From the NCBI GenBank assembly GCA_946408315.1, contig CAMJRV010000009.1:1-19104 (forward strand): DNA of 19,104 nt, in the 5' to 3' direction. The notes beneath the pieces were generated by a model, which saw only the letters and a program-made list of their open reading frames with translations, was not told the origin of the DNA and searched no databases. The stretch is from an uncultured Bacillota bacterium (GTDB taxonomy: Bacteria; Bacillota; Clostridia; Peptostreptococcales; Anaerovoracaceae). A program made the translations under genes and the position numbers. Below are positions 1 to 8,052 of the stretch, in pieces. Numbering within the stretch: position 1 is the first letter of the stretch; each line of letters opens with the position of its first letter.

Positions 1-1838
1 CCGCCTACCTGTTTCTTTCCAGCCGTTCGAAAAAAGAAAAGAATATCAGCACCGGCCTTTTGATTATAAATGCCGTATCTCTTCTTTACTGCTTTAGTCT
101 GGGCTCCCTGATTGCATTGTTTTTTGCAATGATCGGACTTATCGTATTTGCAGGGAAAGAGGAACGATTCCGAGTGATCTATATAGTCCTGACTACCGTG
201 CTGGCCTCTTTTTTGAGCGTATTTGCCGGCTTTTTCGGCATGGGGAAATCAGGAGCGGTTGGTCTCCTTCCGCTGCTTTCCCTGATCATTTTTGGCTTTG
301 CCTTAGCTTTCCTGCTCCGTTATATCGATTCATTTACCGCTAGGTTAAATGCGTTGGGGCGTAAGAGAATCCTAATTTTTTCGCTGCTTGCCCTTGTGAT
401 TTTAGGCGCACTAGGAGGCGCGGCATTCACCCTCTCTGATCCCTATACCTTTGACGCTTCAAGCGGCACCTTGAAGCGTGCCGTTACCCTGGCTCCCGGC
501 GAATATCAGCTGGAAGTTGCATCTCCCAGCGATAACTCCGGTATCGATTTAGTCATCGAAAGCCAGAGCTACGATCAAGCCTCTACTCATACCTCATCCA
601 CTCTTTATAGTGGAAAGCTGTCTTCTGCGCCAATCCCTTTTACCGTACCGATCGAGTCCCGCATCTGTTTTATCAACATTACGGCTCCTGACGGCACAGT
701 CATTGAAACGGTATCCGTTTTGGATTCCGAAAAGCATCTGGTAAAATCGATCAATCCGGACTATTTGTTACTGCCGACGTTTATTGCCAACCGCCTGCAG
801 GGTCTCTTTGTTAATGAAAATGCAGCGCAGAGATTCGTCTTCTTTCATGACGGCATGAAGATCGCCGCCATGAGTCCGATCATCGGCCATGGTCCCGGCG
901 CTTTTGAATCCAATATCTTATCCGTTCAAGACTACTATTACGAGACAAGCGGCGCCCACAACCATTATATCCAGACGCTGGATGAAACGGGCATCATCGG
1001 ACTCATCGCATTTCTATCCATCTTTGCCTGCTGCCTCATCGCCCTGATAAGGAAAATCCGCACTGCCGAAAACAGGGCACTGTACAGCAGTCTGTTTGCA
1101 ATGCTTATCCTCTTAATCATACACACCGCATTGGAGCTTACTTTCTGCTTAGCGATTTACAATCTGGCTGCTTTTTTGATCTTTGCACTGATTTCTACAA
1201 ATTACGGGCAAAAGGAAGCGCTCGCTATGAATAAGAAAAAAGGAGTAACTCCCGTTCCTAAAGTTGCCGTAAACGTAACCTTATGCTTGGGCATTGCGGT
1301 ACTGATCATTTATCTCGGCCAGTTTATCGCCTTTCAGTCGGTAACCAAGGCCGGAGCCGCAGGAGATACGGTAAAGTTTCTGGATACCTTATCATTTGCC
1401 GCAAAATTGGACTTCACCAACGACATGAGCCATAAGGCTTCTTATCTCGCCGCATATTCTGCAAATCTGCCGGAAACTTACTACGAGAAGGCTCAAAAAT
1501 ACGCAGCCGAGCTGGAGCAGCACAATTCCTTCGGCACCCTTAGCGTCCTGGTAAATTACTATGCCGTGACAGGTCAGAACGAAAAAGCCTATCAGGCGCT
1601 GAATAACAGGCTGACCCTGATGCGTTACGACGCAACAGCATGGAATGCTACCTTCGATTTTTATCGCCAGAACCTGGAGAATGCCATCAATTCCAATAGC
1701 AGCGAGTCAAGCATCAACCTGATAAAAAAATACGCCTCCGCCGCATACGAACAGCTGAAAGCGTATCTGGAAACCTCGCCCTTAGATATTCAGTTGAGTG
1801 AGGAAAATCAGGCGTTTATGGAGACGCTTGACAAATAG
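1..1838 (+). CDS. O-antigen ligase/polymerase-like (Wzy_C family) membrane protein with TPR-like tail, 5'-truncated
   Basis: Multi-pass membrane protein of the O-antigen ligase/polymerase superfamily, which joins lipid-linked glycans on the outer face of the membrane. The reading frame is open to the left edge (codons from position 3), so the TTG at 60 is not the true start and the N-terminal membrane segments are missing. Counting residues from that TTG, helices lie at about 6-31, 38-60, 66-88 and 101-126. A polar, beta-rich extracytoplasmic stretch follows at about 127-260. The family hallmark HNHY at 300-303 is followed by ETGIIGL and further helices at about 310-330, 340-380 and 405-425. 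The last about 150 residues are soluble and helical with TPR character (for example around YEKAQKYAAELEQHN). It is the only plus-strand gene and converges on popT with a 37-bp gap, so it is a separate transcription unit. Ligase and polymerase cannot be told apart from sequence. Sure of family, unsure of substrate. Confidence 0.85.
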   Translation, partial: AYLFLSSRSKKEKNISTGLLIINAVSLLYCFSLGSLIALFFAMIGLIVFAGKEERFRVIYIVLTTVLASFLSVFAGFFGMGKSGAVGLLPLLSLIIFGFALAFLLRYIDSFTARLNALGRKRILIFSLLALVILGALGGAAFTLSDPYTFDASSGTLKRAVTLAPGEYQLEVASPSDNSGIDLVIESQSYDQASTHTSSTLYSGKLSSAPIPFTVPIESRICFINITAPDGTVIETVSVLDSEKHLVKSINPDYLLLPTFIANRLQGLFVNENAAQRFVFFHDGMKIAAMSPIIGHGPGAFESNILSVQDYYYETSGAHNHYIQTLDETGIIGLIAFLSIFACCLIALIRKIRTAENRALYSSLFAMLILLIIHTALELTFCLAIYNLAAFLIFALISTNYGQKEALAMNKKKGVTPVPKVAVNVTLCLGIAVLIIYLGQFIAFQSVTKAGAAGDTVKFLDTLSFAAKLDFTNDMSHKASYLAAYSANLPETYYEKAQKYAAELEQHNSFGTLSVLVNYYAVTGQNEKAYQALNNRLTLMRYDATAWNATFDFYRQNLENAINSNSSESSINLIKKYASAAYEQLKAYLETSPLDIQLSEENQAFMETLDK

Positions 1839-1875
1839 GACAAAGTACACCATTTCGGGAAAGGTAAAAATCAAA

Positions 1876-2703
1876 CTATACCTCCAACGCATCTTTTCTG
1901 CAAACTTGCATCCATAAAATCGCAGCAAGTCCAATAATAAAGGTGCCTGTGCAGGAGACGATTTCCATTCCGGCAGGAAATCCAGGGAAGACCTCCAAAA
2001 GGGAGCCAAGCATAAAACCAATAATCAACAGGTATGTAAATTGGGGATGCCGATGCATCTCCTTTTCTAAAATTCCCGCAGTTAAAAATGTTCCAAATAT
2101 CGCTCCTAAGGCAAGAGGGGTAAGAAACAACAGATTAAAATCCTTTATTGCCAGCAATGTAAGATCGTACATGCCAAGCATCAATAATATGTATGAGGCA
2201 CTGATTCCTGGCAGCACCAAAGCAATTGCGATCACAATCCCTGCCAAAAATAGCATGATGAAACTGACAACACCGAATCCTTCACTGAAAACAAAAACAC
2301 CCTCTGGGAACAGGCTGATCAGAAGTCCGCACAGCGCGCCGATCAGTACCGCACTTAAGTTACGCTTCCTAATCTTAACCGATGCAGTAGCCTTTTTATA
2401 TAAAGCCGGTATACTTCCGAGAATAGCCCCCAAAAACAGAAATAGCATCGGTTTCGGATAAGCGGTAATCAAATCCAGAATAACGCCTGAAAGAAGTAAA
2501 ATTCCTGCAATCCCCGCCACACCATACTGAACCAAAAGAAGACCATGGGTCTTTACGTCTTCCTTTAGGGAACTCACCGCGTGGATCAGATCATCATAGA
2601 TTCCTAATATAATAGCCATTGTACCTCCACTTGCTCCGGGAATCAGCATGGAGGCACCTATCACAAAGCCCTTTATGAGGCGGATTGGTAGATTGTTTCT
2701 CAT
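1876..2703 (-). CDS. popT: DUF368 membrane protein, PopT-type undecaprenyl-phosphate transporter
   Basis: Polytopic membrane protein of 275 residues, the usual DUF368 length. The family signatures are clear: PGASGGT at residues 22-28, followed by MAIILGIYDDLI, and the pseudo-symmetric second copy LPGISAS at 164-170, followed by YILLMLGMYD. This duplicated re-entrant motif is typical of DUF368. Members (PopT) are reported to return undecaprenyl phosphate from the outer to the inner leaflet, recycling the carrier used for wall and surface glycans. The ATG at 2703 has AAGGA about 12 bases upstream. It lies 63 bp after rmlB on the same strand with no convincing terminator between, so it may share the operon. 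Context fits: an extracytoplasmic glycosyltransferase using undecaprenyl-linked sugar would release undecaprenyl phosphate outside. The link to this locus is inference; PopT may be a housekeeping neighbour. Confidence 0.85.
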   Translation of the reverse strand: MRNNLPIRLIKGFVIGASMLIPGASGGTMAIILGIYDDLIHAVSSLKEDVKTHGLLLVQYGVAGIAGILLLSGVILDLITAYPKPMLFLFLGAILGSIPALYKKATASVKIRKRNLSAVLIGALCGLLISLFPEGVFVFSEGFGVVSFIMLFLAGIVIAIALVLPGISASYILLMLGMYDLTLLAIKDFNLLFLTPLALGAIFGTFLTAGILEKEMHRHPQFTYLLIIGFMLGSLLEVFPGFPAGMEIVSCTGTFIIGLAAILWMQVCRKDALEV

Positions 2704-2766
2704 ATTAATATATCATCCTTCTTAGAAAACCTCTTCCCCTGCCACTATTTTGGCGGAAATTACAAG

Positions 2767-3825
2767 TTATTTTACAGAGGCATACATTTCATCGTAATAT
2801 TCCCGGTATCGACCACTTGTAACCTGAAGCATCCAATCATTATTGTCCAAATACCAATCAATCGTTTCAGCTATGCCCCGTTCAAATGTATAGCTCGGAG
2901 TCCAACCAAGCTCGTTGGTAATCTTAGTATTGTCAATCGCATAACGTCGATCATGTCCGGGCCGGTCTTGTACGTAATTAATTAGACTATCGTCTTTACT
3001 CAGTGCCTGAAGAATCAACTTTACTATTTCAATATTCGCCTTTTCGTTATTTCCGCCAACATTATAAATTTCCCCGATTTCCCCTTTTGTAAGAACGGTA
3101 TGAATCGCCGAACAATGATCGCTCACATGCAACCAATCCCTGATCTGCATACCATCACCATATACCGGTAAACACTTATTCTGCTGACAGTTGTTTATCA
3201 TCAGGGGAATCAATTTCTCAGGAAATTGAAATGGCCCATAATTGTTGGAGCAACGGGTAATATTAATCGGTAATCCAAATGTCTCATGATAGGCTCGAAC
3301 AATTAAATCAGCACTGGCCTTGGAAGCAGAGTATGGACTGTTGGGTGACAAGGGCGTTTCCTCAGTAAACATGCCGGTTGTCCCCAAAGCTCCATATACC
3401 TCATCAGTGGAAACCTGCAAGAACTTTACATCAGGCTTGTATGCTCTACAATATTTGTCGTTTGTATTTACCTTCCAATATTTTTTGGCAACATCCAGCA
3501 AAGTTTGTGTGCCAATGATATTGGTCGTCAAAAAGATTTCTGGCTCAACAATACTTCGGTCCACGTGTGATTCTGCAGCAAAATTAACGACGGTGTCGAT
3601 GTGATAATCGCTAAACAACTTGCCCACCAATTCCCTATCGCGGATATCCCCCTTTATAAATTGATAGCGAGGGTTTTCAACAATATCTTGCAAATTTGCA
3701 AGATTTCCCGCATAAGTTAATAGATCAAGATTTATTACAACGAAATCATCATTAACATTGAGTATATACCTAGCGAAATTTGAACCAATAAATCCTGCTC
3801 CGCCAGTTACTAAAATATTCTTCAT
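2767..3825 (-). CDS. rmlB: dTDP-glucose 4,6-dehydratase
   Basis: Converts dTDP-glucose to dTDP-4-keto-6-deoxyglucose, the branch point for rhamnose and many deoxysugars. It is an extended SDR protein of 352 residues, normal for RmlB. Visible motifs are the NAD-binding TGGAGFIGSN at residues 7-16, the catalytic STDEVYG at 139-145 (Asp/Glu of the dehydration step), the catalytic YSASK at 165-169, and RDWLHV at 229-234. The ATG at 3825 overlaps the rmlA stop by one base (TAATG) and has GGAGG about seven bases upstream, so the two genes are translationally coupled. It is the last sugar gene of the run. No rmlC or rmlD follows. The 2,3-dehydratase upstream in the operon uses the RmlB product as its known substrate, which suggests the 4-keto sugar goes to a 2,6-dideoxyhexose here. 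Confidence 0.97.
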   Translation of the reverse strand: MKNILVTGGAGFIGSNFARYILNVNDDFVVINLDLLTYAGNLANLQDIVENPRYQFIKGDIRDRELVGKLFSDYHIDTVVNFAAESHVDRSIVEPEIFLTTNIIGTQTLLDVAKKYWKVNTNDKYCRAYKPDVKFLQVSTDEVYGALGTTGMFTEETPLSPNSPYSASKASADLIVRAYHETFGLPINITRCSNNYGPFQFPEKLIPLMINNCQQNKCLPVYGDGMQIRDWLHVSDHCSAIHTVLTKGEIGEIYNVGGNNEKANIEIVKLILQALSKDDSLINYVQDRPGHDRRYAIDNTKITNELGWTPSYTFERGIAETIDWYLDNNDWMLQVTSGRYREYYDEMYASVK

Positions 3826-4700
3826 TATTCATCCTCCACAAGCCTCAACAGATATTGACCATACTCTGTCATTTTAAGTTCCCTGCCCAATTGATATAAC
3901 TGCTCGGTTGAAATAAAACCCGATCTCCATGCAATTTCCTCGATGCAAGAAATATAGAAACCCTGCATGTCCTGCACTGTCTGGACAAATTCAGCGGCTT
4001 TAAGCATCCCCTTGGGGGATCCAGTGTCCAACCACGCCATGCCTCGCCCCATAAGAGTGACCTTCAGCTTATTCTTTTCCAAATATACATTATTGACAGC
4101 TGTTATCTCAATTTCACCACGTTCAGAAGGCTTAACCCCTTTCGCAATGCTTACAACATCATTGTCATAGAAATAAAGACCGGGAACAGCAAAATTAGAT
4201 TTTGGATGGACAGGCTTCTCTTCAATAGAAAGAACGTTGTTATTCTCGTCAAACTCAACAACACCAAATTCGCGTGGATTTGCAACAGGATAGCCAAAAA
4301 CTAGCGCGCCGCCATTTTTTATTTGCTCTTGTGAACTGGAGAGCAGCTTGGAAAAATACTGGCCATAAAACACATTGTCCCCCAACACTAGGCAAACACT
4401 ATCGTCACCAATAAACTCCTCGCCCAGGATGAAGGCATCTGCCAGTCCACGCGGGACATCCTGAACTTTGTATTGTACATTTAGCCCTAAATGGGAGCCG
4501 TCACCGAAAAGTCGCTGATAGCTTGGAGTATCCTCTGGCGTAGATATAATCAAAATATCTCTGATTCTTGCGAGCAACAATACCGCCATCGGATAATAAA
4601 TTAACGGTTTATCATAGATCGGCAATAACTGTTTAGAAACAACTTTTGTGTTGGGGTATAGGCGCGTGCCCTTGCCACCGGCTAAGATAATGCCTTTCAT
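3825..4700 (-). CDS. rmlA: glucose-1-phosphate thymidylyltransferase
   Basis: Makes dTDP-glucose from glucose-1-phosphate and dTTP in the cytoplasm. The 291-residue length matches RmlA. The nucleotidyltransferase signature GGKGTRL sits at residues 8-14, followed by [27 protein letters not shown] and [20 protein letters not shown] are further RmlA-type blocks. The C-terminal region with [12 protein letters not shown] is typical of the allosteric RmlA form that is feedback-inhibited by the end-product sugar nucleotide; inhibition here is not shown. The ATG at 4700 follows AAGGAGAG at good spacing, 12 bp after gtrA. Its stop overlaps the rmlB start. With rmlB it forms the entry to the dTDP-deoxysugar branch. 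Confidence 0.97.
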   Translation of the reverse strand: MKGIILAGGKGTRLYPNTKVVSKQLLPIYDKPLIYYPMAVLLLARIRDILIISTPEDTPSYQRLFGDGSHLGLNVQYKVQDVPRGLADAFILGEEFIGDDSVCLVLGDNVFYGQYFSKLLSSSQEQIKNGGALVFGYPVANPREFGVVEFDENNNVLSIEEKPVHPKSNFAVPGLYFYDNDVVSIAKGVKPSERGEIEITAVNNVYLEKNKLKVTLMGRGMAWLDTGSPKGMLKAAEFVQTVQDMQGFYISCIEEIAWRSGFISTEQLYQLGRELKMTEYGQYLLRLVEDE

Positions 4701-4712
4701 TCTTCTCTCTCC

Positions 4713-5123
4713 TTAAATATCATTTCTACTTTTGTTTTGGAAGATAAATTTCCTCTGCAAAAGGAAATTTATCACCGGAAGATACACTAATACCACTAGT
4801 TGAGAAAAATATACGTTCCAATGCCACAGATCAACAGTCAAATATAAATGCAATAAATTTATCGGATACGTAATGAAGTACGTCACATAAAATTTAGCCA
4901 CCCGCTTAAAATGATCTTCTTTATCCTTAAAAACGAAACGAGAGGAAGTCATATAGTTGAAAAATATAGCTATGGGCAAGCTTATCGTTAAAGCGATCTC
5001 CTTATTGCGAACAAGATACATCAATAGAGCAAAAACAATATAACCAAAAAGCGCGTTTATACCTCCCGCAAAAAGAAAACGGATATACCTAACTTGGAAA
5101 ACCTTCTTAAATAACTCGGTCAT
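4713..5123 (-). CDS. gtrA: GtrA-family membrane protein, putative flippase for undecaprenyl-phosphate-linked sugar
   Basis: Small membrane protein of 136 residues, the GtrA length, with four predicted helices (about 15-38, 42-62, 78-98 and 104-126). The pattern FLFAGGINALFGYIVF near the N terminus and FFNYMTSSRFVF between helices 2 and 3 are GtrA-like. In three-component glycosylation systems GtrA moves the undecaprenyl-phosphate-linked monosaccharide made by GtrB to the outer face, where a GT-C enzyme uses it. Here a GtrB-type enzyme (8960-9928) and a GT39 GT-C enzyme (12699-14183) are in the same run, so the set is complete although the genes are not adjacent. The ATG at 5123 has GAGGA upstream with rather long spacing of about 11 bases; 24 bp separate it from glf. 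The flippase role of the family is accepted but biochemically thin. Confidence 0.85.
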   Translation of the reverse strand: MTELFKKVFQVRYIRFLFAGGINALFGYIVFALLMYLVRNKEIALTISLPIAIFFNYMTSSRFVFKDKEDHFKRVAKFYVTYFITYPINLLHLYLTVDLWHWNVYFSQLVVLVYLPVINFLLQRKFIFQNKSRNDI

Positions 5124-5147
5124 ATTAATATTTTTCCTCAGCGTTTA

Positions 5148-6317
5148 CTATATCAAATAGGATTTAATATTCTCAAAATACTCCAAAGCGTGCTCAACAC
5201 AGGTATGCATATCAATATATCGAAACTCCGCCAACCGGCCGCACAGAAAGATGTTGCCATATTTCTTAGCCTCTTCAACATATTGGTTATATATTGCCTG
5301 GCTGTCCTCAGTAACTACCGGATAATAAGGGATATTTCCTTTTTTAGCATCTTTATTATATTCCATAGGGTATTCTACAGAAAGAATGCTTCCCCTTACT
5401 TTAATTCTCGATGTATCATACATCATTTTTCGAAATTCTATCTTTCTAACATATCCTTTTGCCTGTGGATAAGATACGCCTTCCGTTGGCAGAACGCTTT
5501 CTTCATCATGATATTCAAACTGTATATCCAGACTTCTGTAGGGCAACTTACCAAATTTATATGAGAATAATTCGTCAATGTTCCCTGTATATATTAAGCA
5601 GTCAACACACTGACCGTCATAATAAACTTGATTATCGCAAAATGAAATATGGTCAAGCGCATTAGTGTTTAAGTGTATACTAATATTTTTGTGACTAAGC
5701 ATATTTTCGAATAATTTCGTAAATCCTTCTTTTGGCAAACCTTGAAAATCATAATCAGCAACTCGTTCATCGTAATTCATTGACATTGATCTGCGTTCTA
5801 AAACATATTTATCTATTTTTTCTATAGGTATATCCCACATCTTAGAAATATAAGTTTTATAAGCCTTATCAAAAATTAAATTACCGTATTCCGAGATATC
5901 CTTATCCGCATGTTCAACCAACTCATATATTGGCACACGTTCACGTTCAGCAAATTCTTTGCGCAACTTAACAAGCAGAGGCGCTGCCTTTTCTCTTCCC
6001 ATTAGCTCTTGTACAGTATAAAAATTCATCGGCATCGAAAGATATTGGCCATCAATATAGTTCTTGCTTTTATAATAATGCATAAAAAATTCTGCATATT
6101 GTTCGAAAAAGTGATAGGTATGGTAGTTATTCGTATAAAAGTGATGGGGACCATACTTTTGCACTAAAAAACCTCGTTCATCCCACTCATCATACATATT
6201 ACCTGCAACATGATTTCTACGTTCAATTATACGAACTGGTGTATCAAGTTTTTCGGCTATTTGACGCCCAAGAATAGCCCCTGACCCTCCTGCTCCAACA
6301 ATTATAATGTTTTTCAT
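5148..6317 (-). CDS. glf: UDP-galactopyranose mutase
   Basis: Flavoenzyme that interconverts UDP-galactopyranose and UDP-galactofuranose, the donor for galactofuranose in bacterial surface glycans. The FAD-binding GAGGSG motif is at residues 8-13, the RNHVAGNMYD block at 34-43, and GPHHFYTNN at 56-64, which contains the conserved active-site-loop histidine region. The C-terminal GRLAEFRYIDM block carries the conserved Arg and Tyr that contact the substrate diphosphate. Length is 389 residues, slightly longer than the usual about 370. The ATG at 6317 follows AGAGGAG at normal spacing, two bases after the transketolase C-subunit stop. It is the clearest sign that the polymer contains galactofuranose. 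Glf beside Wzm/Wzt also occurs in Klebsiella galactan loci, though gene content otherwise differs. Confidence 0.95.
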   Translation of the reverse strand: MKNIIIVGAGGSGAILGRQIAEKLDTPVRIIERRNHVAGNMYDEWDERGFLVQKYGPHHFYTNNYHTYHFFEQYAEFFMHYYKSKNYIDGQYLSMPMNFYTVQELMGREKAAPLLVKLRKEFAERERVPIYELVEHADKDISEYGNLIFDKAYKTYISKMWDIPIEKIDKYVLERRSMSMNYDERVADYDFQGLPKEGFTKLFENMLSHKNISIHLNTNALDHISFCDNQVYYDGQCVDCLIYTGNIDELFSYKFGKLPYRSLDIQFEYHDEESVLPTEGVSYPQAKGYVRKIEFRKMMYDTSRIKVRGSILSVEYPMEYNKDAKKGNIPYYPVVTEDSQAIYNQYVEEAKKYGNIFLCGRLAEFRYIDMHTCVEHALEYFENIKSYLI

Positions 6318-6319
6318 CT

Positions 6320-7249
6320 CTATCTCCTCTTATGATTTAAAATGCTAAGTGCTATGTTTGCAATTGCAATACCGTCAATGCTATAGAACGACTTCTGATA
6401 CTCCCTTGTACCAATTTCAGATGTAAAAACATCATTTATTCCGACCCTTTTAAACTTAGCTTTACAACTCGGTCTTTCGGCTATTACTTCAGCTACAGAA
6501 CTGCCAAAACCACCAACTACAGTGTGTTCCTCAACCGTAATAATAAGACTTGCAGTTTCAGCACAACTTATTATCAAATCCTTATCAATCGGTTTGACCG
6601 TCGGAAAGCTATATACTCCCGTACTGATCTTTTTACTTTCCAATATTTCAGCACCTTGTAAGGCATCATTCGCAATAGATCCAGTCACAAAAATAACAAC
6701 ATCGCCACCCTCTTTAAGACAAATCGCTTTACCTACTTCAAAATTGTCAAGTAAACTCTTATGTAAGACAGGCTCTCCCCCATGTCCATTACGAATAAAA
6801 CACGGGCCATTAAAAGCAAATGCCGCTTTTGTAACCGCAATGGTCTCGATAGGATCGCAGGGACTAAATACTACAATATTCGGCAGAGCACGCATTATCG
6901 CCAAATCTTCCGTGGCGTGATGCGTTGCACCCAATGCACCGTAGTCGAATCCCACTCCACAAGATATTATTTTTACGTTTAAGTTATGGTAAGCTACATC
7001 ATTTCGTATCTGCTCCAAACAGCGCATCGTTGCAAAATTGACGATTGAATAAGTGAACGGTATTTTCCCCTCTAAAGCCATGCCTGCGGCAATCCCTATC
7101 ATATTTTGTTCCGCGATTCCTACATCTAAATACTGATTAGGAAACGCAGCCTGATATTCAGGGATATACGCAGTATCCCCTTTTATAAATTGCAAATTCG
7201 GGTTCTCTTTTGCAAGCTCATAAAGAGTATTAAAAAATGCCTTCTTCAT
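6320..7249 (-). CDS. transketolase C-terminal subunit (split transketolase, TPP-dependent)
   Basis: C-terminal half of a two-subunit transketolase, 309 residues, containing the pyrimidine-binding and C-terminal domains. The conserved block DVGIAEQNMIGIAAGMA is at 42-58; Glu47 matches the catalytic Glu that activates thiamine diphosphate. THH at 109-111 matches the active-site His of E. coli TktA (His473), Arg153 in FIRNG matches the phosphate-binding Arg520, and VEEHTVVGGFG marks the C-terminal domain. By hand alignment, Leu106 replaces TktA Asp469 (acceptor stereochemistry) and Gly98 falls at His461 (phosphate binding). That would be compatible with a non-standard acceptor, but alignment by eye is not proof. 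The ATG at 7249 overlaps the N-subunit stop (ATGA) and has GGAGG upstream. Its place among dTDP-deoxysugar genes suggests a role in modifying a keto sugar rather than in the pentose phosphate pathway. Confidence 0.92.
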   Translation of the reverse strand: MKKAFFNTLYELAKENPNLQFIKGDTAYIPEYQAAFPNQYLDVGIAEQNMIGIAAGMALEGKIPFTYSIVNFATMRCLEQIRNDVAYHNLNVKIISCGVGFDYGALGATHHATEDLAIMRALPNIVVFSPCDPIETIAVTKAAFAFNGPCFIRNGHGGEPVLHKSLLDNFEVGKAICLKEGGDVVIFVTGSIANDALQGAEILESKKISTGVYSFPTVKPIDKDLIISCAETASLIITVEEHTVVGGFGSSVAEVIAERPSCKAKFKRVGINDVFTSEIGTREYQKSFYSIDGIAIANIALSILNHKRR

Positions 7250-8052
7250 ATACTGTTAGCCTCCAATTCTCTAACTGCATTGACATAATCATCGCCTTGC
7301 GGAGACAAATGATGCCAAATTTTTTCGTTTTCCATAAATGAAACACCTTTCCCTTTTATGGTATGGGCAATAATGCAAATCGGCTTAGTTCCATGAATGA
7401 AATTTAGAGATTGTTTTAGCATTCCGACATCGTGACCATTCACCTCAATCACATGCCATCCGAAGCTATCCCACATCTTGGCAATATTTTTCCACGAGAT
7501 AACATTCTCGCACCACTCATTCGCCTGTAACTTGTTATGATCGATCACCGCCGTGAGATTAGAAAGCTCATTATGCCCTGCAAACATGGCGGCTTCCCAA
7601 ACTGATCCTTCAGCACATTCTCCATCGCCAAGCACTACATAAACCCGATGCTTCTTATTGTCACGTTTCGCCGCAACTGCCATTCCTGTGCCAACAGATA
7701 ATCCCATTCCTAACGAACCGGTGGATAACTCAACACCCGGAACATTTTTATGAGAAACATGTCCGGATAACCGGCTTCCGTTGGAACATTGTGTAACCAG
7801 CTCTTCCACAGGAAAGAATCCCTTCTCAGCAAGCGCGGCGTAGACTGCCATACCGGCATGTCCTTTGCTTAGAATGAACCTATCCCTTTTATCATTCTTT
7901 GGATCACTTGGAAATATTCTCATCACATCGTTATACAGTACCGCAATAATATCCGCCACCGACAGTGCAGATCCAATATGGGAAACTCCCGAGATATGGG
8001 TCATTTCGACTATGTCCCGCCTTATCTGCCGCGCAAATTGTTCCGTTATCAT
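7246..8052 (-). CDS. transketolase N-terminal subunit (split transketolase, TPP-dependent)
   Basis: N-terminal, diphosphate-binding half of a split transketolase, 268 residues. His25 in SHIGSALSVADI, His65 in SKGHAGM and His98 in SGHVS align with TktA His26, His66 and His100. The ELSTGSLGMGLS block is at 108-119. The thiamine diphosphate/metal motif GDGE is at 142-145 with Asn173 in DHNKL closing the GDG-N pattern. HHLSP at 247-251 matches the TktA His261 region. So this half keeps a full set of cofactor and donor-side residues. It is coupled on both sides by ATGA overlaps, to the SDR gene before it and to the C subunit after it, and has GGGAGGG before the ATG. Together the two genes should form one active site at a heterotetramer interface. 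Donor ketose and acceptor are unknown. Confidence 0.93.
   Translation of the reverse strand: MITEQFARQIRRDIVEMTHISGVSHIGSALSVADIIAVLYNDVMRIFPSDPKNDKRDRFILSKGHAGMAVYAALAEKGFFPVEELVTQCSNGSRLSGHVSHKNVPGVELSTGSLGMGLSVGTGMAVAAKRDNKKHRVYVVLGDGECAEGSVWEAAMFAGHNELSNLTAVIDHNKLQANEWCENVISWKNIAKMWDSFGWHVIEVNGHDVGMLKQSLNFIHGTKPICIIAHTIKGKGVSFMENEKIWHHLSPQGDDYVNAVRELEANSI

Noticed and set aside
60..62. TTG as start of the left-edge gene
   Set aside because: The frame is open from position 3 with hydrophobic, family-consistent residues; the true start is outside the window.
1782..2021. A 79-codon minus-strand frame over the ends of the two convergent genes
   Set aside because: It overlaps two well-supported genes in other frames and has no recognisable domain.
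1943..2461. A 172-codon plus-strand frame opposite popT
   Set aside because: It is antisense to a clear DUF368 protein, with composition of a shadow frame and no recognisable domain.
2767..4700. Reading rmlAB as a rhamnose pathway
   Set aside because: rmlC and rmlD are absent, and a 2,3-dehydratase that uses the RmlB product is in the same operon.
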